From an uncultured Collinsella sp. (GTDB lineage: Bacteria > Actinomycetota > Coriobacteriia > Coriobacteriales > Coriobacteriaceae), in NCBI GenBank assembly GCA_900549245.1, contig URNQ01000030.1:1-13712 (forward strand): a stretch of 13,712 bases of DNA. Reading direction: 5' to 3'. Below the pieces are notes generated by a model. The model was not told where the DNA came from, did not search any database, and was given only the letters and a program-made list of their open reading frames with translations. The position numbers and the translations under genes were made by a program. Positions 1 through 6,817 of the stretch are shown here, in pieces. The first letter of the stretch is position 1; each line of letters opens with the position of its first letter.

Positions 1-39
1 GGCCGAGCAGCTGCTCCGCGGCCTCATATCTTCAGCAAT

Positions 40-85
40 GGAAAGCGCATCCCAGTTTGGACCTCCATTCTGGGATGCGCTTTCC
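40..85. terminator. Perfect 16-bp hairpin downstream of the patatin gene, possible bidirectional terminator
   Basis: Bases 40-55 (GGAAAGCGCATCCCAG) are the exact reverse complement of 70-85, around a 14-nt loop. The hairpin begins 22 nt past the stop codon of the minus-strand patatin-like gene, so it probably ends that transcript. Neither side is followed by a T-tract, so it is not a textbook intrinsic terminator. An RNA-processing or protective 3' structure, or a dispersed palindrome, is also possible. Bases 1-39 hold no gene I can support; the DNA outside the window is unknown. Confidence 0.6.
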
Positions 86-106
86 GCCGAGCACACGCAA
101 GTTGCT

Positions 107-976
107 CTACCCCGCCAGGTAGGTCTCCAACGCCGGCAAAGACGACTCCGCATCGTGGCGGCCGATCTGATAGATACGCTCGAGCTCATCGGGCTCGCGA
201 CACAGCGACGGCACCTTCACCGATTCGCTCGGCCGCACCACAAAGATCTCGCCGGCAGCCTCGCGACGTGCCAGGTCATCGAGCGTGGCATTGTAGACCT
301 CATGCCGATGCTCAAGTGCTGCGACAAACGCCGGGTAGTGACGGAACACGCGACGCAGCATGGGCATCACACTGTTGGGCTGCTTTACAAAGCCCGCCGG
401 CTGCGTCAGCACCACCACGTTGCGGTCATACCCCTGCGCAAACAGCCATGCGCTGGGAATAGAATCAGCCACGCCGCCATCCAGATATTTATGCCCGTCA
501 ATAGCGACAGGACGCGTCGCCACAGGAATCGCCGACGACGCCCGGATCCACTCGATATCCCTCTCGTCGCCATAGGGCAGGTCATGATAGACGGCCTTGC
601 CCGTCTCGATATCGGTACACACGCACGTAAACCGCATGGGGCAGGCGCGATATGCCTCCAGGTCGATGGGATCGCGCTCGATGGGCACCTCGTGATAGGC
701 AAAATCAGCATTGAACATATCACCGGTTCGCAGCCAGCTGGTCACACCCGCATAGCGCTTATCGGCGCAATAGGCCTTGTTGTAGCGAATGGCGCGGCCG
801 ATCTGGCGCGATTTAAAGTTGTAGCCAAACGCCGCGCCCGCCGAGACACCCACCATATGGTCGCAGGTCAAACCGTGCTCCATCCAAACGTCGAGCACGC
901 CCGCCGTATACATACCGCGGTAGCCGCCTCCCTCGAGTGCCAGCCCCACCGTGCGCGTCATATTTGACTGTGCCAT
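107..976 (-). CDS. Patatin-like phospholipase family protein (YjjU-like)
   Basis: Predicted cytosolic serine lipase/acyl hydrolase of the patatin fold, 289 residues. It has the glycine-rich oxyanion loop GGGYRG (residues 16-21), the nucleophile elbow GVSAG with Ser45, and the DGG motif with Asp166, so the Ser-Asp catalytic dyad is intact. The C-terminal third resembles the YjjU-type extension of bacterial patatins. No signal peptide or membrane segment is visible. I start at the ATG at 976 because GGAG lies 8 nt upstream and a likely promoter (1013-1041) lies just beyond it. An in-frame ATG at 1060 would add 28 residues, but it has no ribosome site and lies upstream of that promoter. The gene is divergent from the GGDEF-EAL gene. 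The lipid substrate cannot be told from the sequence. Confidence 0.9.
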   Translation of the reverse strand: MAQSNMTRTVGLALEGGGYRGMYTAGVLDVWMEHGLTCDHMVGVSAGAAFGYNFKSRQIGRAIRYNKAYCADKRYAGVTSWLRTGDMFNADFAYHEVPIERDPIDLEAYRACPMRFTCVCTDIETGKAVYHDLPYGDERDIEWIRASSAIPVATRPVAIDGHKYLDGGVADSIPSAWLFAQGYDRNVVVLTQPAGFVKQPNSVMPMLRRVFRHYPAFVAALEHRHEVYNATLDDLARREAAGEIFVVRPSESVKVPSLCREPDELERIYQIGRHDAESSLPALETYLAG

Positions 977-1299
977 GCGACCATCTCCGTTCCTGCGTTT
1001 TAAAACGGGACAAGTATACCCGTCAACATATATCGTCTCAGTCGCATTTTCATCGAACATCGCATCGTCGCGGTACCACTTGTCGAATAATAGCCGCTCA
1101 CAGCATGTGCACCCATATATAATTGCGTACTGTTGTTTATACTACTCAGCAGTTATCAACAGCGAACATTAGCCGGCAAAGTAACTCAACAACGCAGCAA
1201 GGCGGGGGCCTGGATACACGCAAAGCGTGAGCAACGACGCGTGTACACAACGAGCTCGCCCGACGCAATCCGCCCCGACCTCAGAAAGCCGCTTAGAAC
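977..1299. other. Divergent intergenic region with a long leader before the GGDEF-EAL gene
   Basis: This 323-nt gap separates two divergent genes, and I see no convincing small protein in it. For the plus strand there are two -10-like boxes, TATAAT at 1118-1123 and TATACT at 1138-1143, both with poor -35 matches. Either would give a leader of about 150-170 nt before the ATG at 1300. Within the leader, CACGC (1217-1221) can pair with GCGTG at 1225-1229 (3-nt loop), or as part of a 7-bp stem, TACACGC (1215-1221) with GCGTGTA (1239-1245). The two pairings exclude each other. This could be a regulatory RNA, but I cannot assign it to a known class. Confidence 0.4.
1013..1041 (-). promoter_or_regulatory. 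Likely promoter of the patatin-like gene
   Basis: On the minus strand, CTGAGA (1036-1041; 4 of 6 matches to the -35 consensus) and TATACT (1013-1018; 5 of 6 matches to the -10 consensus) are separated by 17 nt. Transcription would begin near 1006, giving a leader of about 30 nt before the ATG at 976. This supports the shorter start of that gene. Confidence 0.45.
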
Positions 1300-4017
1300 A
1301 TGGATACTGTCAGCAATTACACCGAAACGCTCGAAAAGACCGTCCGTGACCTTCTCGAGCGTCAGGATGATCTGATTAGGACGGCCTTTACCGACCAGCT
1401 CACCGGACTTGGCAACCGCGGCGGCTTTGCTCGCTCCTTAGAGGAAATCTGGGAGCAGGAACTGCCCGTGACCATGGCGTTTATCGACATCGATAACCTT
1501 AAGCACTGCAACGACATCTTTGGGCATGACGAGGGCAACCGCTACATCTTGCAGGTAAGCCTCTATCTCAAGCTGTATATGAAAGTGGACGAGGCGGCGT
1601 TTCGCATAGGCGGCGACGAGTTTGCCATCCTGTCTACGGTTGCGACCGAGGACGACCTCGCCGAACGTCTGGAACACTGCCGAACGGTCCTGCTCAAAAA
1701 CAACGATTCCGAGATGCCTCACTCGTTTAGCTACGGAGTGTCACATGCCGACCCCGCCCTGGGCGAGGCCCCCAATCGCATGACACTCGATGCCGACCAT
1801 CGCATGTACGACTACAAGCTACGTCATGCCGTACACCTTGATCGGCGCAATATCTCGCAAGTCCACACCGACGACTTCGAAATAAGCGATCGCATTTTCG
1901 ACGCCTTTTCGATGCTCAACGAAGGCCGTTATTTCTTTATCGAAAACTTGGATAAACATCGCACCCTTTGGTCACAAAACGCCTTGCGCGACCTCGGACT
2001 TCCTTCGGAGCACATAGACAACTGTCGCGATTGCTGGAAAACGCGCGTCCATCCCGATGACCTTGAGGCTTTTACCGACGACATCGACCAAGTCTATAAC
2101 GGCTCCAAGCACCATCGAGTCATGCAGTATCGTGTACGCAACGCCACAGGCGACTACGTGCTCTGCCGTGCTCGCGGTTTTCGCATCGATGGGGACGAAA
2201 ACGAGCCCTCGCTCTATGTCGGCGAACTCGTCAATCATTCCCTTGCCGAGACCGTCGACGCCGCCACGGGGCTTGGAACGCAACGTATGCTGGTCAACGC
2301 TATCGATGCCTGTCGCCGTGACCACTGCAAAACAGGACTCATCGCCGTGCGCGTTCGCAGCACGACGAAGCTCAACGAGCTCTATGGAGCCGAGGCGGTC
2401 GACAGCATGCTTGCCGAATACGCAGGCCGTATGCTGTCGATCACCCGCGGTAGGAGTCGCGTCTTCCGTTCACGAAGTGTCCAGTTTGTCGTGCTCAGCA
2501 ACGCTTTGGACCACGGGGCATTTGAACTCCTGATCCATCGTCTAAAAGAGACCATTTTTGCCCCCGTTCAGATCGCGGGCGACACCATCACTCCCGTTTG
2601 CATTGTCACCCCGGTCTTTTACGAGCGCCTGGACTACCAAACATCTGCTGTTTTGTGCGAACTCGACCGTCGCCTTCGCACAGCTGGCGGGCTTGTCCCC
2701 AACGACAGCCTCCCTATACCCGAGGTCGAGCGCGAAAGCGCAATCGCCGAACGCATCGATACGCTCACCGGCCTCTACCGACCCAGCGAGTTTATGCGCC
2801 GTGCCAATGCCTTCATCAAGGCAAGGCGCGACGGCGCTTGGTGTATCGCCACCGTCGACATGGGCCACATGCGCCTATTTAACGAATGGTATGGGCAGGC
2901 CGAAGGCGACCGCATGCTTGCCGATGTGGGCACGGTGCTCAAGGATATCGAGAACGCCGACATGGGCGTCGCGGGATACTGGGGGCAAGACGACTTTTGT
3001 CTGCTCATACCCTTTGAGCACGATTTCGTTCACCGAGTCTATGCGCGCGTGCGCGAGGCTGTAGCCAAGCACGACGACGGCGTAGGCTTTTGGCCGTCCA
3101 TGGGCGTATGCCCCATCGACGCTAGCGAGGAAATCACCATCGATGCCCAGGCCAAGGCCATGTTTACCAATCGACGCGCCAAAAACGACTTTAAGGAGCG
3201 CATTGCCATTTTCCGCCCCGAGGAATATGAGCATGGGGTTGCGTTCCACCACACGCTAACCGAGTTCCAGTATGCGCTCTCAAACGGCCGCATCACTTAC
3301 TACCTGCAGCCCCAGGTCGATATGGAAACCGGCGAGATCATTGGCGCCGAGGCGCTCACACGCTGGATTGACAAGGATGGCTTCCTCATTTCACCTGCAA
3401 CCTTTATCCCCGCTCTCGAGGAAAGCGGCTTTGTAGTAACGCTCGACAAATATGTTTGGCAGGGCGTTGCCACATGGCTTCGCGAGCGTCTCGATCGCGG
3501 TCTTCGCGTGGTTCCGATCTCCCTCAACGTGTCGCGCGTGGACATTCTTGCCTGCGACGTTGCCGAACATATGGGGGCGCTCGCCGCCCAATACAACCTA
3601 CCACCCGAGCTCATGCGTATCGAGATCACCGAGACCGCCTATACCGGAGAGTACGAGGCCGTGGATAAGCTGACCGCAGATCTGCACACCCGCGGCTTCT
3701 CGACCTATATGGACGATTTTGGCACCGGCCAGTCCACGCTCGCAATGCTCAAGAACGTGAACGTTGACGTCATCAAGCTCGACCGCACCTTTGTGCCCAC
3801 CGACCGTGATCAAGGCCGCAGCGCGCAGATCGTGTCATCGATGCTCGAGATGGCGCAGTCGCTCCATCTGCCCGTTGTAATCGAAGGCGTCGAGACAGAT
3901 GAGCAGGCAAACATGCTACGCCACATGGGCGCCCGCTACGCTCAGGGCTTCCTCTACTACCGCCCCATGCCGGCGAAGGATTTTGAGGCATTGCTCGATG
4001 GTGGCAATAACGACTGA
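1300..4017 (+). CDS. GGDEF/PAS/GGDEF/GGDEF/EAL cyclic-dinucleotide enzyme
   Basis: Predicted soluble cyclic-di-GMP (or related dinucleotide) cyclase/phosphodiesterase, 905 residues, no membrane segment. Domain order: short coil (1-30); intact GGDEF (about 31-185; LTGLGNR at 34-40, metal Asp63, GGDEF at 104-108); PAS_3-like domain with HPDD (about 197-315); degenerate GGDEF (about 320-480, signature replaced near 391-396); second degenerate GGDEF (about 485-645, GQDDF at 562-566); EAL (about 655-900). The EAL set is complete: Glu684, Asn743, Glu775, Asp805, Asp806, Lys826, Glu862, Gln882, with an intact DDFGTG loop. The first GGDEF lacks the RxxD inhibitory site (KVDE at 95-98) and has Asn80 where PleD has Asp344. 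GTP sensing by GQDDF, as reported for the GEDEF domain of Caulobacter CC3396, is an inference. An in-frame stop at 1294-1296 fixes the start, although the ribosome site is poor. Confidence 0.93.
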   Translation: MDTVSNYTETLEKTVRDLLERQDDLIRTAFTDQLTGLGNRGGFARSLEEIWEQELPVTMAFIDIDNLKHCNDIFGHDEGNRYILQVSLYLKLYMKVDEAAFRIGGDEFAILSTVATEDDLAERLEHCRTVLLKNNDSEMPHSFSYGVSHADPALGEAPNRMTLDADHRMYDYKLRHAVHLDRRNISQVHTDDFEISDRIFDAFSMLNEGRYFFIENLDKHRTLWSQNALRDLGLPSEHIDNCRDCWKTRVHPDDLEAFTDDIDQVYNGSKHHRVMQYRVRNATGDYVLCRARGFRIDGDENEPSLYVGELVNHSLAETVDAATGLGTQRMLVNAIDACRRDHCKTGLIAVRVRSTTKLNELYGAEAVDSMLAEYAGRMLSITRGRSRVFRSRSVQFVVLSNALDHGAFELLIHRLKETIFAPVQIAGDTITPVCIVTPVFYERLDYQTSAVLCELDRRLRTAGGLVPNDSLPIPEVERESAIAERIDTLTGLYRPSEFMRRANAFIKARRDGAWCIATVDMGHMRLFNEWYGQAEGDRMLADVGTVLKDIENADMGVAGYWGQDDFCLLIPFEHDFVHRVYARVREAVAKHDDGVGFWPSMGVCPIDASEEITIDAQAKAMFTNRRAKNDFKERIAIFRPEEYEHGVAFHHTLTEFQYALSNGRITYYLQPQVDMETGEIIGAEALTRWIDKDGFLISPATFIPALEESGFVVTLDKYVWQGVATWLRERLDRGLRVVPISLNVSRVDILACDVAEHMGALAAQYNLPPELMRIEITETAYTGEYEAVDKLTADLHTRGFSTYMDDFGTGQSTLAMLKNVNVDVIKLDRTFVPTDRDQGRSAQIVSSMLEMAQSLHLPVVIEGVETDEQANMLRHMGARYAQGFLYYRPMPAKDFEALLDGGNND

Positions 4018-4035
4018 TACGCTCACGCGCAAAAC

Positions 4036-4057
4036 GCCACCGTCGAAGGGGGCATTT
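4036..4057 (+). terminator. Weak terminator-like hairpin after the GGDEF-EAL gene
   Basis: GCCACC (4036-4041) can pair with GGGGGC (4048-4053), with one A-G mismatch and a 6-nt loop, followed by ATTT. It begins 18 nt past the stop codon. The stem is short and imperfect and the T-run poor, so termination here is uncertain. Confidence 0.25.
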
Positions 4058-4075
4058 GTCTCCATTAGCTAACTT

Positions 4076-4106
4076 ATATCCCCAATCCAAGCCGAATTGG
4101 GGATAT
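4076..4106. repeat. Perfect 11-bp inverted repeat between the two GGDEF genes
   Basis: ATATCCCCAAT (4076-4086) and ATTGGGGATAT (4096-4106) are exact reverse complements around a 9-nt loop. The element lies 58 nt past the stop of the first cyclase gene and 38 nt before the start of the second. No T-tract follows. It may terminate the first transcript, structure the leader of the second, or be an operator. A TATGAT box overlaps its right edge (4104-4109), but no good -35 is seen. Confidence 0.5.
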
Positions 4107-4144
4107 GATACAAACCACTGTTCCGCCCAAGGAGGTTATCCATC

Positions 4145-5674
4145 ATGAACGAGTCGTATCGCATGGGCGAGCAATCGATTATTGTCTATCTTCAGCGACT
4201 TGCGAATGGCGTCTCGACCGCCGAACTCGATGTTGCCGCGCTGCCCGCTGGGCTACGCGCCGTTGGTGAGCAACTGCAAAAGACGCATGCCATCCTGCAA
4301 CAAGAGCGCCAGCTGCTTGAGTGCAACACCTATATCGATTCGCTCACCAATTTGGGCAACCGCGGCGGACTCGACCGTCACGTCGAGCAGCTCTGGCGCA
4401 AAGGCGACCCCTTCACCTGCGCCTATATTGATATCGACCATCTCAAGCATTGTAATGATAGGTTTGGCCACGCCGAAGGCAATCGCTATATTCTGAGCAT
4501 CTGCCGCACGCTCTCCGAAACCATGAAGCATGATGAGATGCTGTTCCGCATCGGTGGAGACGAGTTTGTGCTTATCTCGCCCTCCGCAAACGAGACTGAA
4601 CTCGAGCAGCGCTTGGAGCAGGTACGTGCCGGGCTGATCGAGGCGAGCTCAGGCGGCAAGGCGCCCATGATCGGCAGCTTTAGCTTTGGCTGCTCGCGCG
4701 TCGATCCACTTGCCGGCGACACGCGCCGCCAGATGACGATGGATGCCGATCGCAAGATGTATCGCTATAAGCTTATGCATCGTGTGCAGCAGCCGAAAGA
4801 CAATGACGCGCCGCAACGCCCAATCGTCGATCAGCTTCCCTGCAACGACCGGGTGTTCCAAGCGATCTCCATGAGCTCCGAGACGCGCTATCCGTTCATC
4901 CTTAACCTCGATACGGGCGAATCGCAATGGTCGGTTAACGCCGTGCGCGATTTTGACTTGCCCTCCCAGCACCCTTTTAATTCGGTCGATATGTGGCTTG
5001 CCCGCGTTCATCCCGAGGACCGCGACAACGTACGCGCCGAGCTCGACATGGTGATAAACGGCACGTGGCACTTCCACTACATGCAGTATCGCGTAATGAA
5101 CGCCACCGGAAAATACGTGCTTTGCGACTGCACGGGCTACCGCTTGGACGGCACCGATACCGAGCCCAACATGTATGTGGGCATTATCATCAACCGAAGC
5201 CTAGCGGATACGACCGACTCCGTGACCGGCCTGGGCGATATTCACGCCCTGGTCAACGCCATTGGCGAAATGCGTCGCGTGGCGCGCGAGGCAGGCTTTA
5301 TTGCCATTAAGGTTGACGATATCGCCGAGGTCAATGCCCGCTTTGGATTCGATGCAGGCGACCGCGTTTTGGCAGAAAGCGCCGCCTGCCTTATGGAATG
5401 CTCGCGCGGCAAGGGTCGCCTGTTCCGCTCGACGGGGCCGACATTCGTGGCGCTTTTCGACGACTTTGACCCCGAAGAGACCGACTCGATCGCAGACGAA
5501 ATCGAGCGGTTCCTGGGTTCCCCCGTGCTCATCGGCTCGCTTGAATATCAGCCACCCATTCGTGTAGCGACGCTTCATCTGGACGCTGTCGATCGACAAC
5601 CCGTTTCCATTTTGAACGAGCTCAAAGCGTTGCTCGGGAAAGCCGTGCAGGTGCCAGGTACCAAACTGGACTAG
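4145..5674 (+). CDS. GGDEF/PAS/degenerate-GGDEF diguanylate cyclase-like protein
   Basis: Predicted soluble dinucleotide cyclase of 509 residues, paralogous to the first half of the 905-residue protein upstream but without EAL. An amphipathic, probably coiled-coil N-terminus (about 38-62) precedes an intact GGDEF domain: LTNLGNR, metal Asp96, Asn104, GGDEF at 137-141. The inhibitory RxxD is replaced by KHDE (128-131), so product inhibition at that site is not expected. Asn113 occupies the PleD Asp344 position, as in the neighbour. A PAS_3-like domain with HPED follows (about 235-350), then a degenerate GGDEF-like domain (about 358-500) whose signature is replaced by a STGPTF stretch. The start is secure: AAGGAGGT (4129-4136) lies 8 nt upstream. 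This ribosome site is far stronger than that of the neighbour, which suggests different expression levels. No membrane or phosphoreceiver domain is present. Confidence 0.92.
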   Translation: MNESYRMGEQSIIVYLQRLANGVSTAELDVAALPAGLRAVGEQLQKTHAILQQERQLLECNTYIDSLTNLGNRGGLDRHVEQLWRKGDPFTCAYIDIDHLKHCNDRFGHAEGNRYILSICRTLSETMKHDEMLFRIGGDEFVLISPSANETELEQRLEQVRAGLIEASSGGKAPMIGSFSFGCSRVDPLAGDTRRQMTMDADRKMYRYKLMHRVQQPKDNDAPQRPIVDQLPCNDRVFQAISMSSETRYPFILNLDTGESQWSVNAVRDFDLPSQHPFNSVDMWLARVHPEDRDNVRAELDMVINGTWHFHYMQYRVMNATGKYVLCDCTGYRLDGTDTEPNMYVGIIINRSLADTTDSVTGLGDIHALVNAIGEMRRVAREAGFIAIKVDDIAEVNARFGFDAGDRVLAESAACLMECSRGKGRLFRSTGPTFVALFDDFDPEETDSIADEIERFLGSPVLIGSLEYQPPIRVATLHLDAVDRQPVSILNELKALLGKAVQVPGTKLD

Positions 5675-5711
5675 CACCGCGCCCGCGCCGCCTCCCCCAT
5701 CGTGCGATAAT

Positions 5712-5739
5712 CCTCTGCAGAAGTCACCAAAAGCAGAGG
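5712..5739 (+). promoter_or_regulatory. Inverted repeat overlapping the ribosome site of the flavoprotein gene
   Basis: CCTCTGC (5712-5718) and GCAGAGG (5733-5739) form a perfect 7-bp dyad around 14 nt. The right arm overlaps the Shine-Dalgarno stretch GAGGGAG (5736-5742). A -10-like GATAAT (5706-5711) abuts the left arm, with no clear -35. It may be a repressor operator at the promoter or, if transcription starts upstream, an RNA hairpin that hides the ribosome site. Confidence 0.4.
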
Positions 5740-5748
5740 GAGTTTGTG

Positions 5749-6372
5749 ATGAAGGTTCTTTTGGTCAATGGCAGCCCCAAGGCAAACGGCAACACCGCCC
5801 GTGCACTCGCCGAGGTCGCCGAACAGCTCAATGCAGAAGGCATTGATACCGAGGTGTTTCAGCTGGGCGCCAAGCCCATTCGCGATTGCATCGGTTGCGG
5901 CCAGTGCGGCAAGCTTGGCGGTCGCTGCACCTTTGACGACGACGTGGTGAACGAGCTGATCACTGCCGCCGAGCAGGCAGATGGCTTTGTCTTTGGCTCG
6001 CCCGTCTACTATGCGCACCCCAGCGGCCGCATCCTTTCGGCCCTCGATCGCGCCTTCTATGCCGGAAGCAAAGCCTTTGCACACAAGCCGGGCGCCGCCA
6101 TCGCCGTCGCCCGTCGCGGCGGTACGTCGACCACGTTCGATGTACTCAACAAGTACTTCACCATCAACCAGATGCCCGTAGTTGCTTCCACCTACTGGAA
6201 CAACGTGTTTGGTCGCGTGCCCGGCGACGCCAATGGGGACGCCGAGGGCCTTGCCACCATGCGCAACATCGGCAAAAACATGGCCTGGCTCCTTCGCTGT
6301 ATCGAGGCAGGACAGGCCGCCGGCATCAACGCACCCGAGGCAGATCGAGCAACGACCAACTTCATCAGGTAG
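5749..6372 (+). CDS. Flavodoxin-family / iron-sulfur-flavoprotein-like NAD(P)H-dependent oxidoreductase
   Basis: Predicted cytosolic FMN-binding redox protein, 207 residues. The start MKVLLVNGSPKANGNT has the flavodoxin-like phosphate loop (NGSP...NGNT), and the FGSPVYYAHPSG segment is typical of the NADPH-dependent FMN reductase family. Cys47, Cys50, Cys53 and Cys60 form CX2CX2CX6C. This fits the compact motif that holds a 4Fe-4S cluster in archaeal and clostridial iron-sulfur flavoproteins, though many flavodoxin-family members in anaerobes carry similar cysteines without a proven cluster. The ATG at 5749 sits 6 nt after GGGAG. The GTG at 5746 is only 3 nt away and less likely. The ArsC-like gene follows after 17 nt, so the two are probably co-transcribed in a thiol/redox unit. 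The electron acceptor is unknown. Confidence 0.88.
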   Translation: MKVLLVNGSPKANGNTARALAEVAEQLNAEGIDTEVFQLGAKPIRDCIGCGQCGKLGGRCTFDDDVVNELITAAEQADGFVFGSPVYYAHPSGRILSALDRAFYAGSKAFAHKPGAAIAVARRGGTSTTFDVLNKYFTINQMPVVASTYWNNVFGRVPGDANGDAEGLATMRNIGKNMAWLLRCIEAGQAAGINAPEADRATTNFIR

Positions 6373-6389
6373 AACGGCGGAACAAATAC

Positions 6390-6731
6390 ATGAACGTGCA
6401 GATTTTTGGCACCAAAAAGTCCTTCGATACCAAGAAAGCACAGCGCTTCTTCAAAGAGCGCCGCATTAAGGTGCAGTTTATCGACCTTAAGGAAAAGGAG
6501 ATGAGCAAGGGCGAGCTCACGAGCGTGATGCAGGCAGTCGGCGGTATCGACAAGTTGCTCAACCCCAAAGCCAAGGACGAGGAGACGCTCGCGCTCATCC
6601 AGCACCTTACCCCCAGTCAGCGCTTCGACAAGCTGCTCGAGAACCAGCAGGTTCTAGCCGAGCCCATCGTACGCAACGGCAAAAAGGCCACCGTCGGTTA
6701 TTGCCCCGATGTATGGGGAGCCTGGGAGTAG
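6390..6731 (+). CDS. ArsC/Spx/YffB-family protein lacking the catalytic cysteine
   Basis: A small (113 residues) thioredoxin-fold protein of the arsenate-reductase-like family. Recognisable parts are the N-terminal FGTKKSFDTKKAQRFF segment (6-21), the central helix with LLNPK (56-60), and the late EPIVRNGKKATVG segment (91-103), which corresponds to the conserved cis-proline region of ArsC/Spx. The position that carries the reactive Cys in ArsC, Spx and YffB (CxxC or CDTxKKA) is Ser11, and the second CxxC position is Thr14. The only cysteine is Cys105. Direct arsenate or disulfide reduction by the usual mechanism is therefore unlikely; a binding or regulatory role is possible. The ribosome site is weak (GGCGGA, about 8 nt before the ATG). 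Closely linked to the flavoprotein gene. Confidence 0.85.
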   Translation: MNVQIFGTKKSFDTKKAQRFFKERRIKVQFIDLKEKEMSKGELTSVMQAVGGIDKLLNPKAKDEETLALIQHLTPSQRFDKLLENQQVLAEPIVRNGKKATVGYCPDVWGAWE

Positions 6732-6732
6732 C

Positions 6733-6762
6733 TTGTGTTATTTGCCGGCGCGTGGGTATAAG
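6733..6762 (+). promoter_or_regulatory. Possible promoter of the CobW-type gene
   Basis: TTGTGT (6733-6738; 3 of 6 matches to the -35 consensus) and TATAAG (6757-6762; 5 of 6 matches to the -10 consensus) are separated by 18 nt. Initiation near 6769 would give a leader of about 50 nt before the ATG at 6818. The -35 match is weak, so this is tentative. I saw no obvious Zur-like operator. Confidence 0.3.
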
Positions 6763-6817
6763 AGCAGGCGTTTGGCATAAGATTTAACTGTAAGCCATGT
6801 CTAACAAAGGAGGGCAC

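Noticed and set aside
38..967. 309-codon open frame on the plus strand
   Set aside because: It is antisense to the patatin-like gene, and its protein is rich in His/Arg with no recognisable motif, as expected for a high-GC shadow frame.
977..1060. 28-residue N-terminal extension of the patatin-like protein from an ATG at 1060
   Set aside because: No ribosome site there, and the likely promoter falls inside the extension; the ATG at 976 has GGAG at good spacing.
1170..1230. Resemblance to a c-di-GMP-I (GEMM) riboswitch from GGCAAA and ACGCAAAGC segments
   Set aside because: The GAAA tetraloop hairpin and the following CCGGCCUAA-type segment are missing, so the match is only two short purine-rich strings.
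4104..4109. TATGAT as the -10 box of a promoter for the second GGDEF gene
   Set aside because: No acceptable -35 box lies 16-18 nt upstream, and the box overlaps the inverted repeat.
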